Origin: a virus
DNA length: 48,431 nucleotides
Direction: 5' to 3' (one strand)
IMG/VR virus record: IMGVR_UViG_3300049043_000028
Coordinates: 1-48,431 of that record
The translations under genes were made by a program, and so were the position numbers. Of this stretch, positions 1-8,424 are shown piece by piece (position 1 is the first letter of the stretch; each line of letters opens with the position of its first letter). Below the pieces are notes generated by a model that saw nothing but the letters and a program-made list of their open reading frames with translations, was not told the origin of the DNA and did no database searches.

Positions 1-240
1 TCAGGTTGTAGCCAGACAAATTAAGCCAGTTCCAAAGAGAACGACAGATGCCCCAGAACGAGCCAGTCGGAGGCTGAAGCGTGGATGCGGTTGTGCCGGA
101 GTCTTTCACCAGCCACCAATCTTTTCAGGGTATCCAGAGCGGAACCGAATCTTGTCAGACTCAAACCACCCGCCTTCGTTGGCAAGCGTTGTGCCTTCTC
201 GGTTGACGCCGGGCCTGAACTGAAGTTTTTGTAGAGGCAT
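1..240 (-). CDS. Virion structural protein, N-terminal part, cut by window edge
   Basis: The protein starts MPLQKLQFRPGVNREG and goes on to a segment FESDKIRFRSGYPEKIGGW. This opening is familiar from large virion proteins of freshwater phages, in which the N-terminus is followed by several hundred residues, so most of the gene lies off the left edge. The frame changes soon after GGW and resumes as a Trp-rich stretch (FWGICRSLWNWLNLSG). The start ATG is directly next to the stop of the endolysin gene, so it is the last gene seen in the late leftward transcript. No catalytic motif is visible and the exact virion role is unknown. Confidence 0.7.
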
Positions 241-714
241 TTAAGCGACCAGTCCGGGAACGTATTGTGTTTTGCCAGCAACTTTCATGGCGGTTAGCTC
301 TTGCTTCTTCAAGTTGTCTGGGTCGTAGGAGACATGCACCCAGCCGGAATCAGGGATGCCGGGGTGTAGAATTCCAAGAATGAGCTGGGTGTAGTCGAGG
401 TTGTCCATGATCCACTGCGCCAACTCTGCGTTTGGCACTCCGGGTATCTCAATATCGGCTGCTTGGCCCTTGCAATGGTCTGAGGTACTTCGATCCGCCC
501 ACCGCTTGCGTTACTCTCAGGACTGCGATAGCCTGAGTTCACCTTTACACCTTTTCCATAGTGGTCACGCACTGGCTGCAAGACTTTCTCACACAGAATC
601 GTCAGGTGCTTCAGTCTCGGCTTCACCGGGCGTGTTGTCAAACCCCATACGCAGGGCTGTCTCAGATTTGGTCAGTTCATGCAGGGAGAAGTTGGCGGTC
701 AGGTGTCATTTCAT
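241..714 (-). CDS. Peptidase M15-type endolysin (D-Ala-D-Ala carboxypeptidase-like), frameshifted
   Basis: The rebuilt protein begins near HLTANFSLHELTKSETALR and MGFDNTPGEAE. It then has KVLQPVRDHYGKGVKVNSGY and RSPE, and ends with DYTQLIL, GWVHVSYDP and QYVPGLVA. SGYRS and the late W-V-H-V-S pattern are hallmarks of the M15A/M15_3 peptidoglycan peptidases (zinc ligands in SGYRS..H/D and WxH). Such enzymes cut the peptide side chain of the cell wall at lysis. Frames change near 610 and 430, and the DHCKGQAADIE-like zinc-ligand segment falls in the broken part. It follows the spanin and holin genes, completing a lysis cassette. The start is uncertain because a TGA follows the first ATGAAA. 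Confidence 0.82.
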
Positions 715-1188
715 ATTCCTCTACTTGGTTGTACTGTTCGATGCAGGTGTTGAGCTTGCGGATGGCTGCGTCGCCTTCTGCGACGAGGGCGATAAGAGAT
801 TCAGCAGTCTGTCGGTCAAGTTCGGCTGATGTGGTTCCGCCGTCACCTCCGCTGGTAGGGGTGGCGGGTTCGGACACTGATACGGGGCAGACTGGGCGCT
901 TTGACAGGAATCCGCAGGCTTGAGAGCGCCACTCGGCAAGATCAGCTACGCAGCTTGTCTTCTTTAGCTTTCGCAGCATTTTGGGCTTTCCTCAAAGTCT
1001 GGGCGTAGGTGTGTGGCGACCTGCGCCATACTGCTGTTCCGTCTCTCTTGCCTTGGCGTTTAAGACTGGCGATTTCCGCCTGCTGACGGGTGTATTCTGC
1101 ATCTTTTCCGCGCCAATATCCAGTCCCGAAAGCTGGCCGAAATGGCCAGCAGGACACCCAGAATGACGTAGGGGTTAAAGATGCTCAT
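677..1188 (-). CDS. Inner-membrane spanin (Rz-like), frameshifted
   Basis: The rebuilt protein starts MSIFNPYVILGVLLAISAS, a short cytoplasmic tip followed by one membrane segment. It continues as a long charged helix (DAEYTRQQAEIASLKRQ, HTYAQTLRKAQNAAKAKEDK) and ends in a periplasmic part with a few cysteines. This type II membrane plus coiled-coil build, directly after a holin and before an endolysin, is that of i-spanins, which bridge to an outer-membrane partner and disrupt the outer membrane. Its ATG overlaps the holin stop (ATGA). Frames change near 1130 and 990. No nested Rz1 reading frame was clear; the lipoprotein two genes upstream might be the partner. Confidence 0.68.
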
Positions 1189-1503
1189 GGGGCAGGTGGC
1201 TCGTTGTCGTTGGCTTCAGACTTGGATATGGCGGTTGCCACGGCCTTGATACCGGAACGCCCAGCCACACCACCGAGAACCCCGGTAATGAACACCATGA
1301 TGGTGGAAATCTGGCTTGTGTAAACCTTGTCGATGGGAGCCATGCCAGACATGGGTTGGGTGACGTAGGTCACCGGAGTAGAGGAACATTGCCATCGCGC
1401 CAAGCAGGATGGTCACCAAAGTCACAATCACAAAAGCCCAGACACGAACTTCAATTTCTTCTGCGGTCAGGCGTTGTTTTGAGTTCATCACGACGGTAGG
1501 CAT
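1185..1503 (-). CDS. Holin-like small membrane protein, frameshifted
   Basis: The N-terminus MPTVVMNSKQRLTAEEIEVR is charged. A first membrane segment follows (VWAFVIVTLVTILLGAMAMF), then a short loop, a second hydrophobic stretch (ISTIMVFITGVLGGVAGRSG) and a charged tail ending SEANDNEPPAP. About 105 residues, two membrane segments and a place just before the spanin and endolysin fit a class II-type holin that makes the membrane lesion triggering lysis. The frame changes near 1370. The start overlaps the stop of the upstream lipoprotein gene (TAATG). Confidence 0.68.
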
Positions 1504-1683
1504 TATTTTTTCTCCGGTTCGGGTTTAACAAGCATGTCGGGGCAAGTTCCAGCCGCTGTGCAGATAGGTGGCTTGCATTCTGGTTTACTCCAGTTCGTTG
1601 GGTCTTGGCATTCGTAGCGGTAGCGGTTTTCGCACCCGATCAAACACAGGGTTATCAGTCAAAGGTATCAGGAGTTTTGTCAC
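1503..1683 (-). CDS. Small cysteine-rich lipoprotein, frameshifted
   Basis: A GTG start at 1683 gives TKLLIPL, a hydrophobic stretch and a lipobox-like LIGC. The mature part is NRYRYECQDPTNWSKPECK and PPICTAAGTCPDMLVKP. The motif YxYxCQDPxNWxKPxC recurs in freshwater phages next to holin genes. Lipidation would place it in the outer or inner membrane. It could be the outer-membrane spanin partner or a superinfection-exclusion lipoprotein; the sequence does not decide. One frame change lies near 1655, inside the signal peptide. Confidence 0.6.
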
Positions 1684-2545
1684 GATTCTTCCTCTCAATT
1701 TCTCGTCTCAACTTTTCCACTTTTTCAATCTGTTGCTTGCTTTCATGTTTGGCCTCCAGCACGTCCAAGTACAGGAACGCCAGCAACGGGCAACATCAAC
1801 GCCACCAACACCACTGCCACAATCCAGCCCAAGCATCCCCATCAAACGCTCCTCAGTTGTTTCAACCACAGGAACCACGTCCACAGGTATGCGATAAGGA
1901 TCAAGGTTAGGACGGCGGCTCCCGCCCGTCAGGTTTTGGCTTCTTTCCCTTTGGTGTCGTTGCCATTTCAGTCTTCGCTCCCGCTGTTCCTGCGCCAGTC
2001 TGGCGGCCTCTTGTTCAGCGGCGATGACATCCCGCATCTCAAACACCTTGGAATACAACGCCCCCATCTCTGGTGGACTTTGATAAACCATCGTCTCCCT
2101 GATCGTTACCTCCAGCGCCGCCATCTGATCCATCGCCATCACCCGCTTGAGTGCCGCCTCCATTTGGTTCTGGTCTGGATTCGTAGACGTTTCTGGACTT
2201 CTCCTCCTCCTCCCTGATACGTGTGCGGCTAACTGCTCTTGGAGCTTGAAGAATTCTGTGAGTTGCTTGACGACGCCGACCATGACTTGGGTTTCGTCAA
2301 CTGGCAACGAACTTGTCCTTCTTTTTTGCCACAGGCTTCGGCGTTGGTCGAGCTTTAGGCTTCGCTCCAAAGAGCGCAGAAATCTTTCCCCAGAATCCAT
2401 AGATTTCTTTCCCGACGCCGATTGCCTCATCAACCGTGGCTTTGACCTCCATGAAAGAAGTCTTCGCCTGCTTGTATAACTCACAACCTTCCTTGATGGC
2501 TGCGACACAAGCATTTGCGGCAAAGAGGAGTGAGATTGGGTCAAT
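1655..2545 (-). CDS. Conserved phage protein with C-terminal membrane segment, frameshifted
   Basis: The N-terminal part reads IDPISLLFAANACVAAIKEG and YKQAKTSFMEVKATVDEAIG, then YGFWGKISALFG and a Lys/Pro-rich linker. The middle is helical (VMVGVVKQLTEFFKLQEQLA; ALKRVMAMDQMAALEVTIRE) with a highly charged coil (AAEQEAARLAQEQRERRLKW). Near the C-terminus a hydrophobic stretch is followed by QIEKVEKLRREIERK. The gene lies between the collar fibre and the lysis genes. Frames change near 2300, 2200 and 1830. No clear ATG precedes IDPIS, so the start is approximate. I recognise it only as a repeated neighbour of phage holins. Confidence 0.5.
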
Positions 2546-2547
2546 TT

Positions 2548-3666
2548 TTACCTCACCCGGTCTCTTTGCGACATATACACTACGACATACGGTTGCAGGT
2601 TTGCGTCCGTTGCACTTGAGCCTTCAGTTGATGTTGTGCCAGACAATGTGTGGTTGTGGTTAGCGTTCATACTTGCATAAGCAACGCCGTAAAAATGCGC
2701 CACCTCCATACTGCGTCCCTGCACCAACGTCAGTGAATACTCCAGTTGATCCAGCCGATGCTCCTTTGGGGCCAATATTGCCGGTAAGGTTTGTGGTTGT
2801 TGAAACTGTTAACGAAGATGGAGTATGGCTGTGGCTTACCAGCGTAGCATCTTTACTGCCGCCAGTTGATCCAGCCGTGTACGTTCCACCACCGCCAGTG
2901 CCAGCACCAATCAAAACACGCCCAGCACCAAATGCTGTCCATGTACCAAACCCAAGCAAAGTTCCGGGATTGGTTGCAACTGTGGCTGTGTAAATAGCGC
3001 CCACCGGGAACAGTGTCTGAGCTACCGCTTGAACAAACGCTGTTGTGGCGATGGAGGTGTCGTTGTCTGAAGTTGATGGGGTCGGCGCAGTGGGGTTGCC
3101 AGTAAATGCAGGGGAGGCCACAGGGGCCACATCCGTACCGATTTCCAATCCAAGATTTGTTCTTGCGCCTGACGCCGCGGTTGCTCCAGTGCCGCCGTTG
3201 GCAACGGCAACAGTTCCTGTCACATTGTTGCTCTCTGGCATCGTAAAAGTTGGTTCCATCTGACCAGACCTGTACTTTGTCGCCAGCCGCTATAGCAACA
3301 CCTGTGCCTGCGGCGGTTGTGTTACCAATCACCGTTGAGTTGTAGATGGTGATGGTGTAGCTGGTGTTGTTCCACAGGATGTACTGCTCTGGACGCAGGT
3401 GGGGCGTAGATGTTGGATGCCGCCGCCGCGCTGTTGAATTTGAGAGGATGGCGTACACAGACTGATTCAAAGCAGCGGTAGAAGATGGCCCGTTGACGTA
3501 TGTCAGCGCCTGATTGGTCGAAGAACACTGTGACCGCCTGATACCCAGCAATTGCAGAATCAAAAATATAGGCAAAATTGTTATCGGTGGTGGTTCCCCA
3601 CGTACCCGCTTGGTCGCCTGTGCGAATCAGCTCAACGCGCAGGTTTGATGAATATGTACTACTCAT
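2548..3666 (-). CDS. Tail fibre with phage tail-collar domain, frameshifted
   Basis: The start MSSTYSSNLRVELIRTGDQA and GTWGTTTDNNFAYIFDSAI is a common fibre N-terminus. The middle carries VANGGTGATAASGARTNLGL and SPAFTGNPTAPTPSTSDND, the repeat type seen in fibre shafts. The C-terminal third has FPVGAIYTATVATNPGTLL, GFGTWTAFGAGRVLIGAG, a Gly/Ser/Thr-rich stretch with SHSHT and HNHT, and ANLQPYVVVY. That is the tail-collar fold (PVGSI...P.G.L.CDG / W...GRVLVG...H.H / lQPYi). It should lie at the distal tip and bind the host. Its ATG overlaps the stop of the small protein upstream. Frames change near 3530, 3250 and 2690. Confidence 0.75.
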
Positions 3667-3951
3667 GCTTGTACTCCTGGTTTGGGATATTTTGCCTTAA
3701 CCGCGAAGCAGTCGGCAATGTATTTTGTCATCTCTTGCGCTCTGGTCAACCCTTGACCACGCCATCAAGGCAGCTCTGGTGATGGGTGGGTATTCTGCGG
3801 CACGTTTTTGTGCGTAGGTGAGTTCAGGCGGTTTTGGACGCAATGCTTCAGCTTCTTGATCTGTAACTTGAACCGAGCCTACAGGTAACAAATGAACGAA
3901 CGCATCGTCATCAAGCCAGTGCAAAGAGTTGTCGGGGGCTTTGTAGTGCAT
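3663..3951 (-). CDS. Small tail-fibre-associated protein (assembly-chaperone-like), frameshifted near C-terminus
   Basis: The rebuilt protein is about 95 residues. It starts MHYKAPDNSLHWLDDDAF, has VQVTDQEAEALR and LTYAQKRAAEYPPI, and ends LDGVVKG..MTKYIADCFAVKAKYPKPG. This pattern (KAPDNsLHwLDD, LTYAxKRxxEYP, xVKxKYPK) is typical of small proteins encoded beside fibres in many phages, annotated as tail fibre assembly or XkdW/APC-like; the role is inferred from context. A second family member lies at 6955-7234. It sits between two fibre genes with 1-4 base junctions. Confidence 0.6.
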
Positions 3952-3954
3952 GAT

Positions 3955-4801
3955 TTACCTCAGTTCTGACCATAATTGAAGCGTTGATCCAGACGTAACG
4001 CTATAACTTGCGCTTGGGGGTACGATAAAGGTCAAAGTTCCCCAGTTATTTACAGACTGGATACGTTTGTGTCGCAGTGACACCCCCCACCGTAGCAGTA
4101 TTGATAGCGCCTGTTGTAGTGACTGTAATGTTTACAAGTATGGGTTTTGCTGTGGTGTTGTAATAAGTTGTGCTGAATGCCCTAGACCCCGTTACATTTT
4201 GCCAAGTCTGACCATACCCCAGCGACTGCAAAGAAGTAAATGCTCGACCGCCAACGCCTTGAATGGTTGATGGTGCTGTCGCCCATGTTCCTGCGGTGGT
4301 TTGTGTAGACACAATTGCACCAACCACTTTGAATGGGACACTTGATCTGCCTGTGGTGGAATAGATTGTTGATGATGAAGTCGCACCAGAACTGATGGTA
4401 GTGGTGGTTATCAGAGTTGTTTCATCAAGGTTGTTACCACCAGCAATATTCACAACCGCCAATTCAGCCGTGCCGCCGTTATTGATGGCAATCACCATGA
4501 TGGTTGACTGCGTAGCGTTCACCGTTCCCAATGTTGCGCTTGCAGGGACAGTCACTGAAATAGGTGAGACACCGTTACGGTGGATGTTGTGCCACTACCA
4601 AGGGTTGAACTGCGAAATGCCAATGCACAAGCGTTCAGTGTCACCGTCATTGCGTTTGCCGCAACCGATGCGGTCACAGGATAGACAGCACTGAATGCTC
4701 GCTGATGGAAGCGTGGTTGAGTCGGCAAATGTAATTGACCCAGAACTTAACGATGCCCCCGGCGTTGTAATCCCACTTGTTCCCGAAATCGTTACAGGCA
4801 T
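3955..4801 (-). CDS. Tail fibre/appendage protein, paralogue of 7244-7643, frameshifted
   Basis: It starts MPVTISGTSGITTPGASLS, followed by a Thr/Ser/Gly/Ala-rich beta-type body (VPASATLGTVNATQSTIMV). The C-terminal module contains GYGQTWQNVTGSRAFSTTYY, an ILVNITVTTTG segment, GVTATQ and the ending LWSELR. The same C-terminal layout (QTWQDLT, YTNTTGKPIAVNIS, SWAELR) occurs in the gene at 7244-7643, so the two share a duplicated receptor-tip-like module. Low-complexity beta-rich composition and its place among fibre genes support an exposed virion appendage. Frame changes lie near 4570 and 4060. Confidence 0.6.
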
Positions 4802-5650
4802 TTTGTTTTCCTGATTTCGTAGGCGACATTGACACTACCAGCATCAAAAGTATCCGTTCCCCCGACTGTGGTCAAAACAATTCGATCCAACACGCCGCCC
4901 AAAGTAATTTGACCTTGGATGTAACTGCCTGATGTGTTATCCATGTTTAGAAATCCAAGAGCAGACCAAATATTTGAATTTGCGGTTTGTAAAGTCATGC
5001 TACCAACTCGACTATATGACGCACTACTACCAGATTCTGTTTGAAAACCAGTTGTGTTATATCCGCAAGCCACGCCACCAGCAGTGTTAAAACCATTTCG
5101 ATAAGACCTATAACCACTTGAAGTTACTGATCCTGAACCTATTCTGACAGTCATAGGACTTGATCCTGTTGTGCTGACATCAGTAAACACTATTGTGATT
5201 CGTTTTACCCATGATGGAATTGAACTGAATGTGATGCTTGTTCCTGATGTGGATGCCACAGCAGTGCCAGATGTGATGAGACTACCCCCAGCAGGTGCTA
5301 CAGGTACGTTTGTTGGTACTGTTTCAATCGGATACCAAGTTGTATTTGATAACCGATATACATAAGCACCAGCTTGATTTGCTGGAAGTACGGTTGGTGC
5401 GCTGACAATACTTTGTCCTGTGTTTGCATTTACAGTCAAAGCTGTAATTGTTTTAGTAGTGCTAAACGTGATGGTCATGCCATCCACAGGCGATGCTGGC
5501 ACGGTAATCGTACCTGTTGCCAACGTACCCGCAGGGTCCATCACCAATACATTTGTTCCAGCGGCAAATGTGTAGCGGAAACCCTGTCGATGGGGTTTGA
5601 TAATCGTACTGTTGAATCAGTCCGTTCGTGCCGTCAAGTTTGGCTGGCAT
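4792..5650 (-). CDS. Tail fibre/appendage protein, paralogue of 5807-6335, frameshifted near N-terminus
   Basis: The start MPAKLDGTNGLIQQYDYQTP is followed, after a frame change near 5560, by GTITVPASPVDGMTITFSTT and a QAGAYVYRLSNTTWYPIET segment. The C-terminal half holds GTSITFSSIPSWVKRITIVF, GSGSVTSSGYRSY and LTTVGGTDTFDAGSVNVAYE. That half aligns by eye along its length with the product of 5807-6335. The repeated unit looks like a beta-sandwich receptor-binding or carbohydrate-binding tip. It ends IRKTKCL and overlaps the next gene's ATG by ten bases. Confidence 0.6.
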
Positions 5651-5803
5651 TGGTTACCTCTTGGGGTTGTGCGGCAGGTTGCTGTGCATCAACTTCTGCT
5701 TGTTGTGCCGCTACTGCCGCATCATGTTCTGCTTGTTCTTCAGGTGTGTACTCGACCGAGTGACTTCGCCTGTTTGGACATTTACAACGATTCGATGTGT
5801 CAT
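5634..5803 (-). CDS. Small Gln/Ala/Glu-rich protein between fibre genes, frameshifted
   Basis: The rebuilt product, about 55 residues, starts MTHRIVVNVQTGEVT and continues VEYTPEEQAEHDAAVAAQQA, ending QPQEVTNASQT. The pattern of a beta-like head (xxRIVxNVxTGExxxxxyTpEEqa) and a charged helix is common in tiny proteins encoded between phage fibre genes. These may act in fibre assembly; no direct evidence is visible. One frame change lies near 5758. It overlaps the next fibre gene. Confidence 0.5.
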
Positions 5804-5806
5804 GGT

Positions 5807-6335
5807 TTATCCTTCATACATGATGTTTACTGCGGCCAGCGTCAAAGGTATCCGTTCCACCTACGGTTGTAATGCGTACTGCGGTGAGATGAGTGCCGCC
5901 AAGTGTCACAGTGCCTCCACCAGTGCAAATATTAGTTGTGGCTTGCGTGCAAGCGTGAGAATTACTCCAGATATTACTGCCCAGTGTGGTAATTACCATT
6001 TGACCAGAAATGACATAAGCGGCACTATTTGATTGAAGTACAAATCCAGAAGTGCTATTTGCACCTGTTGTTAAATTGGCGTTGTTTGCAGAAATTGAAG
6101 TTGATACATAACCAGATGAAGTCACAGAGCCAGCACCAAGTTGAACAAGTAAGCTTGATGTTCCACTTAAAGACACCCCACTAAACATCACAGCAAATCC
6201 GCTTCACCCAACTGGGTATGCCGTGAAATCAATGCTTGTACCTGATGTAGAGGCAACAGCAGTGCCAGAGGTTATCCCCAACACTACGCCTGAGTTGATC
6301 GTTACGCTTGCTGATCCATCAATTACTGTACTCAT
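5807..6335 (-). CDS. Tail fibre/appendage protein, paralogue of 4792-5650, frameshifted
   Basis: It starts MSTVIDGSASVTINSGVVLG and continues GTAVASTSGTSIDFTAYP. After a frame change near 6205 come WVKRI, VMFSGVSLSGTSSLLVQLG, GSVTSSGY, SNIW, TLGGTHLTAVRITTVGGTD and TFDAG, with an ending NIMYEG. The shared blocks SWVKRI, GSGSVTSSGY and TTVGGTDTFDAG show common descent with the neighbour at 4792-5650. ATG overlaps the preceding stop. Likely a receptor-contacting appendage. Confidence 0.58.
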
Positions 6336-6952
6336 GCCCATGTCCCCACGTTGGTGTTAACACCCATGCGCCAATTGGGTAAATAAAGAAATATGACCCA
6401 ATGTTGGTTGAATAAGCCCCGCCCGGTGCGGCAGAAGTGAATATTGCGGAATAAATGTTCCAGCCGTGTTTATAGAAACTGTACCTCTCATTAAAAATAT
6501 CACCGCCTGCTATCCCGATGTCATAGCACCAGTAAAAGTAGTGGCGGTAAGTACGTTAGCTGTTGTAAAACTAGAATTTGCAATTCTGGTTCCAATTGCG
6601 CCGCTGTTATCTGCTTCTGCCACAAAATATAAAATATTGTTAATAGTTGCAGTTCCGCCAAATTGCGAACTCATTGTGTGAGATGTTGTTCCTGCTGTCT
6701 TTGTAAAAATTGCACTGCATTCAAACGAATAAACTGTATTTGCAGATAAAGAAACACCAACACCAAAAATGCTTTGTGCGCCTGTTGCATTTGAACCTAC
6801 ATAGGCAGTATTAAGTCTGTAATACTGCTGACTTGGAACAACACCGCTGTGTGCCAATTGGTGTGGCGGCAAAAATAGGGCTGGAATATTCAATATATCC
6901 CTACGGCTGGTGTGCCAATCAGTGTGTCAGAAGTTAGAACAAGTATTGACAT
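6332..6952 (-). CDS. Fibre/minor virion protein, frameshifted
   Basis: It starts MSILVLTSDTLIGTPAVGYI. The conserved core reads QQYYRLNTAYVGSNATGAQ, VSLSANTVYSFECSAIFTKT, GTTSHTMSSQFGGTATINNI and SSFTTANVLTATTFTG. The end contains FTSAAPGGAYSTNIGSYFFI followed by an N-V-G-T-W-A end. This Ser/Thr-rich module with PGGAYsTxxGSYFxIyPiGA is a recurrent C-terminal domain of phage structural proteins. Frames change near 6860, 6500 and 6380. It overlaps the next gene by ATGA. Confidence 0.55.
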
Positions 6953-6954
6953 GG

Positions 6955-7234
6955 TTATACCTTTGGATATTTGTCTTTGACCGCCTGAATTGAGGCTTTC
7001 CACGCATCCATGCCGCCATGAAACAGCAAGTCAAACTGATCTGCAAATGATGGGTACTCTCTGACGCGTTTTTGTGCGTAGGTCAATGATTCTTCTGCGG
7101 CGATTTTTTCTGCGGCACGAATTTCAGCCGCTTCTTCATTTGTAATCTGTACACATTTAGGCAACCATTTTGCTGAATCATCATCATTGTCAAGCCAATA
7201 CAGTTTGTTGTTTGAATCTTTAAAAGTGTGGCAT
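6955..7234 (-). CDS. Small tail-fibre-associated protein, second copy, frameshifted at codon 5
   Basis: The rebuilt N-terminus is MPHF-KDSNNKLYWLDNDDD, followed by WLPKCVQITNEEAAEIR, LTYAQKRVREYPSFADQFD and LLFHGGMDAWKASIQAVK, ending DKYPKV. It shares the layout of the product at 3663-3951 (short beta start with LxWLD, LTYAQKRxxEYP, VKxKYP). It again follows a fibre gene directly, so fibre and small protein form a repeated gene pair. Confidence 0.6.
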
Positions 7235-7243
7235 GGTTTTTCC

Positions 7244-7643
7244 TTACCGTAATTCTGCCCAAGATGAAATACTGTCTGCGCTTAGACTAAGTACATACGT
7301 ATTTCCATTAGGAACAATTCCAGACATGCAACTTCTTCTGTTGGAGTGTTCTCCCGTAGTACCGAGGCTTACTCCGTTTACTGTTAAAGTTGCACTGCTT
7401 GTGGTGGTTGCAGAACCGTTTACAACACTAATATTTACAGCAATTGGTTTTCCAGTAGTATTTGTATAAGTTGTACCGCCTACACGACTTGCGGTTAAAT
7501 CTTGCCAAAGTCTGACCACTTGTTCCAAGCATTGACAGTTCGCCCGTTGCCGATGGTAATGTAGCCGTATTTGTCCCTGCCACCGCTGGTGCGGCAACTG
7601 TTACCTGTCCTGATGTATCGCCTGTTAAAACAAGGGAAGCCAT
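7244..7643 (-). CDS. Tail fibre/appendage protein, paralogue of 3955-4801, frameshifted
   Basis: It starts MASLVLTGDTSGQVTVAAPA and continues GTNTATLPSATGELSMLG, a fibre N-terminus used by many phages. The C-terminal module has QTWQDLTASRVGGTTYTNTT, KPIAVNISVVNGSATT, LTVNGVSLG and SLSADSISSWAELR. The last module matches the end of the gene at 3955-4801. Frame changes lie near 7510 and 7340. It precedes the small fibre-associated protein at 6955-7234. Confidence 0.58.
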
Positions 7644-7652
7644 GTGAATCCT

Positions 7653-7947
7653 TTACAAAACTACCCAGCGCTGAACCCGCTGGAAGAGTTACCGATACAC
7701 CCGCATTCAGCGTGATTGGGCCAACAGACATGGCGCATGAACCTGAAGTGATGGAATAAGTGGTTGTCACAGTCTTGGTGTTCTCATAAATGGGAACGCC
7801 TGTAATCAAAGCAGTGGACGACTGCGCCACAGGAATTGTTCCTGTAACCGCTGACAGCGTTTGGGTGTAGTTGCTACTGGTGTTTGGTGATGTGACGGTA
7901 ATCGTTCCTGACCCCGCCGCATTTCCCGCTATTGATACTTGTGACAT
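7653..7947 (-). CDS. Small fibre-type protein, frameshifted at C-terminus
   Basis: It starts MSQVSIAGNAAGSGTITVTS, has NYTQTLSAVTGTIPVAQSST and ends GPITLNAGVSVTLPAGSxWVVL. The ending is of the same type as that of the gene at 7957-8416 (GPITVATGVTITVPTGSTWTVV), a short beta motif seen at the C-terminus of phage fibre modules. About 98 residues. One frame change lies near 7665. Confidence 0.5.
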
Positions 7948-7956
7948 CTTTTCTCC

Positions 7957-8416
7957 TTACACCACAGTCCATGTTGAACCAGTTGGAACCGTGATTGTCA
8001 CGCCGGTGGCTACTGTGATTGGCCCTGCGCTCAGGGCATTTTTGCCAGTATTGACGGTTGAGTTTGCGTCGATTTGGGTGTCGTTTTCTACATATCCCTC
8101 ATTACCAATGACTGACCGCCCTGCGGGGTAGGTGACAGAACACATCCTTTGTACCGGCGCTGAAGTTCACCAAACTACCCGAATTGCTGGAGGCCAGCAC
8201 AGTGTCTCGGCTCAATGTCGTACCAGAGGACGTGTACGTACCAACACCCACCTCCCACTCAGAGCCTGTTTGTGCTGCGATGGTGTAGTAGGTGATGTTG
8301 CCGTTGCCCACCACCGCAAACGACTGATACCCCGTTGACGCACCAAGCAGAGTCACCGTTCCCGTACCCGTCGTGGTGGTCGTTTCTTTTACTCGATCCG
8401 CAAGTACAAGTGCCAT
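7957..8416 (-). CDS. Tail fibre N-terminal-type protein, frameshifted
   Basis: It starts MALVLADRVKETTTTTGTGT, then LLGASTGYQSFAVVGNGN, YYTIAAQTGSEWEVGVGTY, LSRDTVLASSNSGSLVNFSA and GTKDVFCTYPAGRSV. This is a very common phage fibre module (ADRVkETTtTtGTGtvtL.Ga..GyqsFa.vG.gntt.YtIa). It ends with the GPITV..GVTITVPTGSTW motif. It is probably an attachment module joining fibres to the tail. One frame change lies near 8130. Confidence 0.65.
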
Positions 8417-8424
8417 GTGCGTCC

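Noticed and set aside
21-281. Long leftward reading frame of 86 codons at the left edge
   Set aside because: It is a shadow: the true product MPLQKLQFRPGVNREG... reads in another frame of the same strand and ends where the neighbour starts.
401-923. Overlapping rightward reading frames of 120-142 codons opposite the endolysin and spanin genes
   Set aside because: They lie opposite conserved, motif-bearing genes (SGYRS; coiled coil) and have Cys/Ser/Trp-rich random composition without ribosome sites.
1708-2544. Unbroken leftward reading frame of 278 codons taken as a single correct protein
   Set aside because: Only its middle is real. Both ends are read in the wrong frame (Arg/Ser/Trp-rich), while IDPISLLF.. 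and QIEKVEKLRREIERK continue in other frames.
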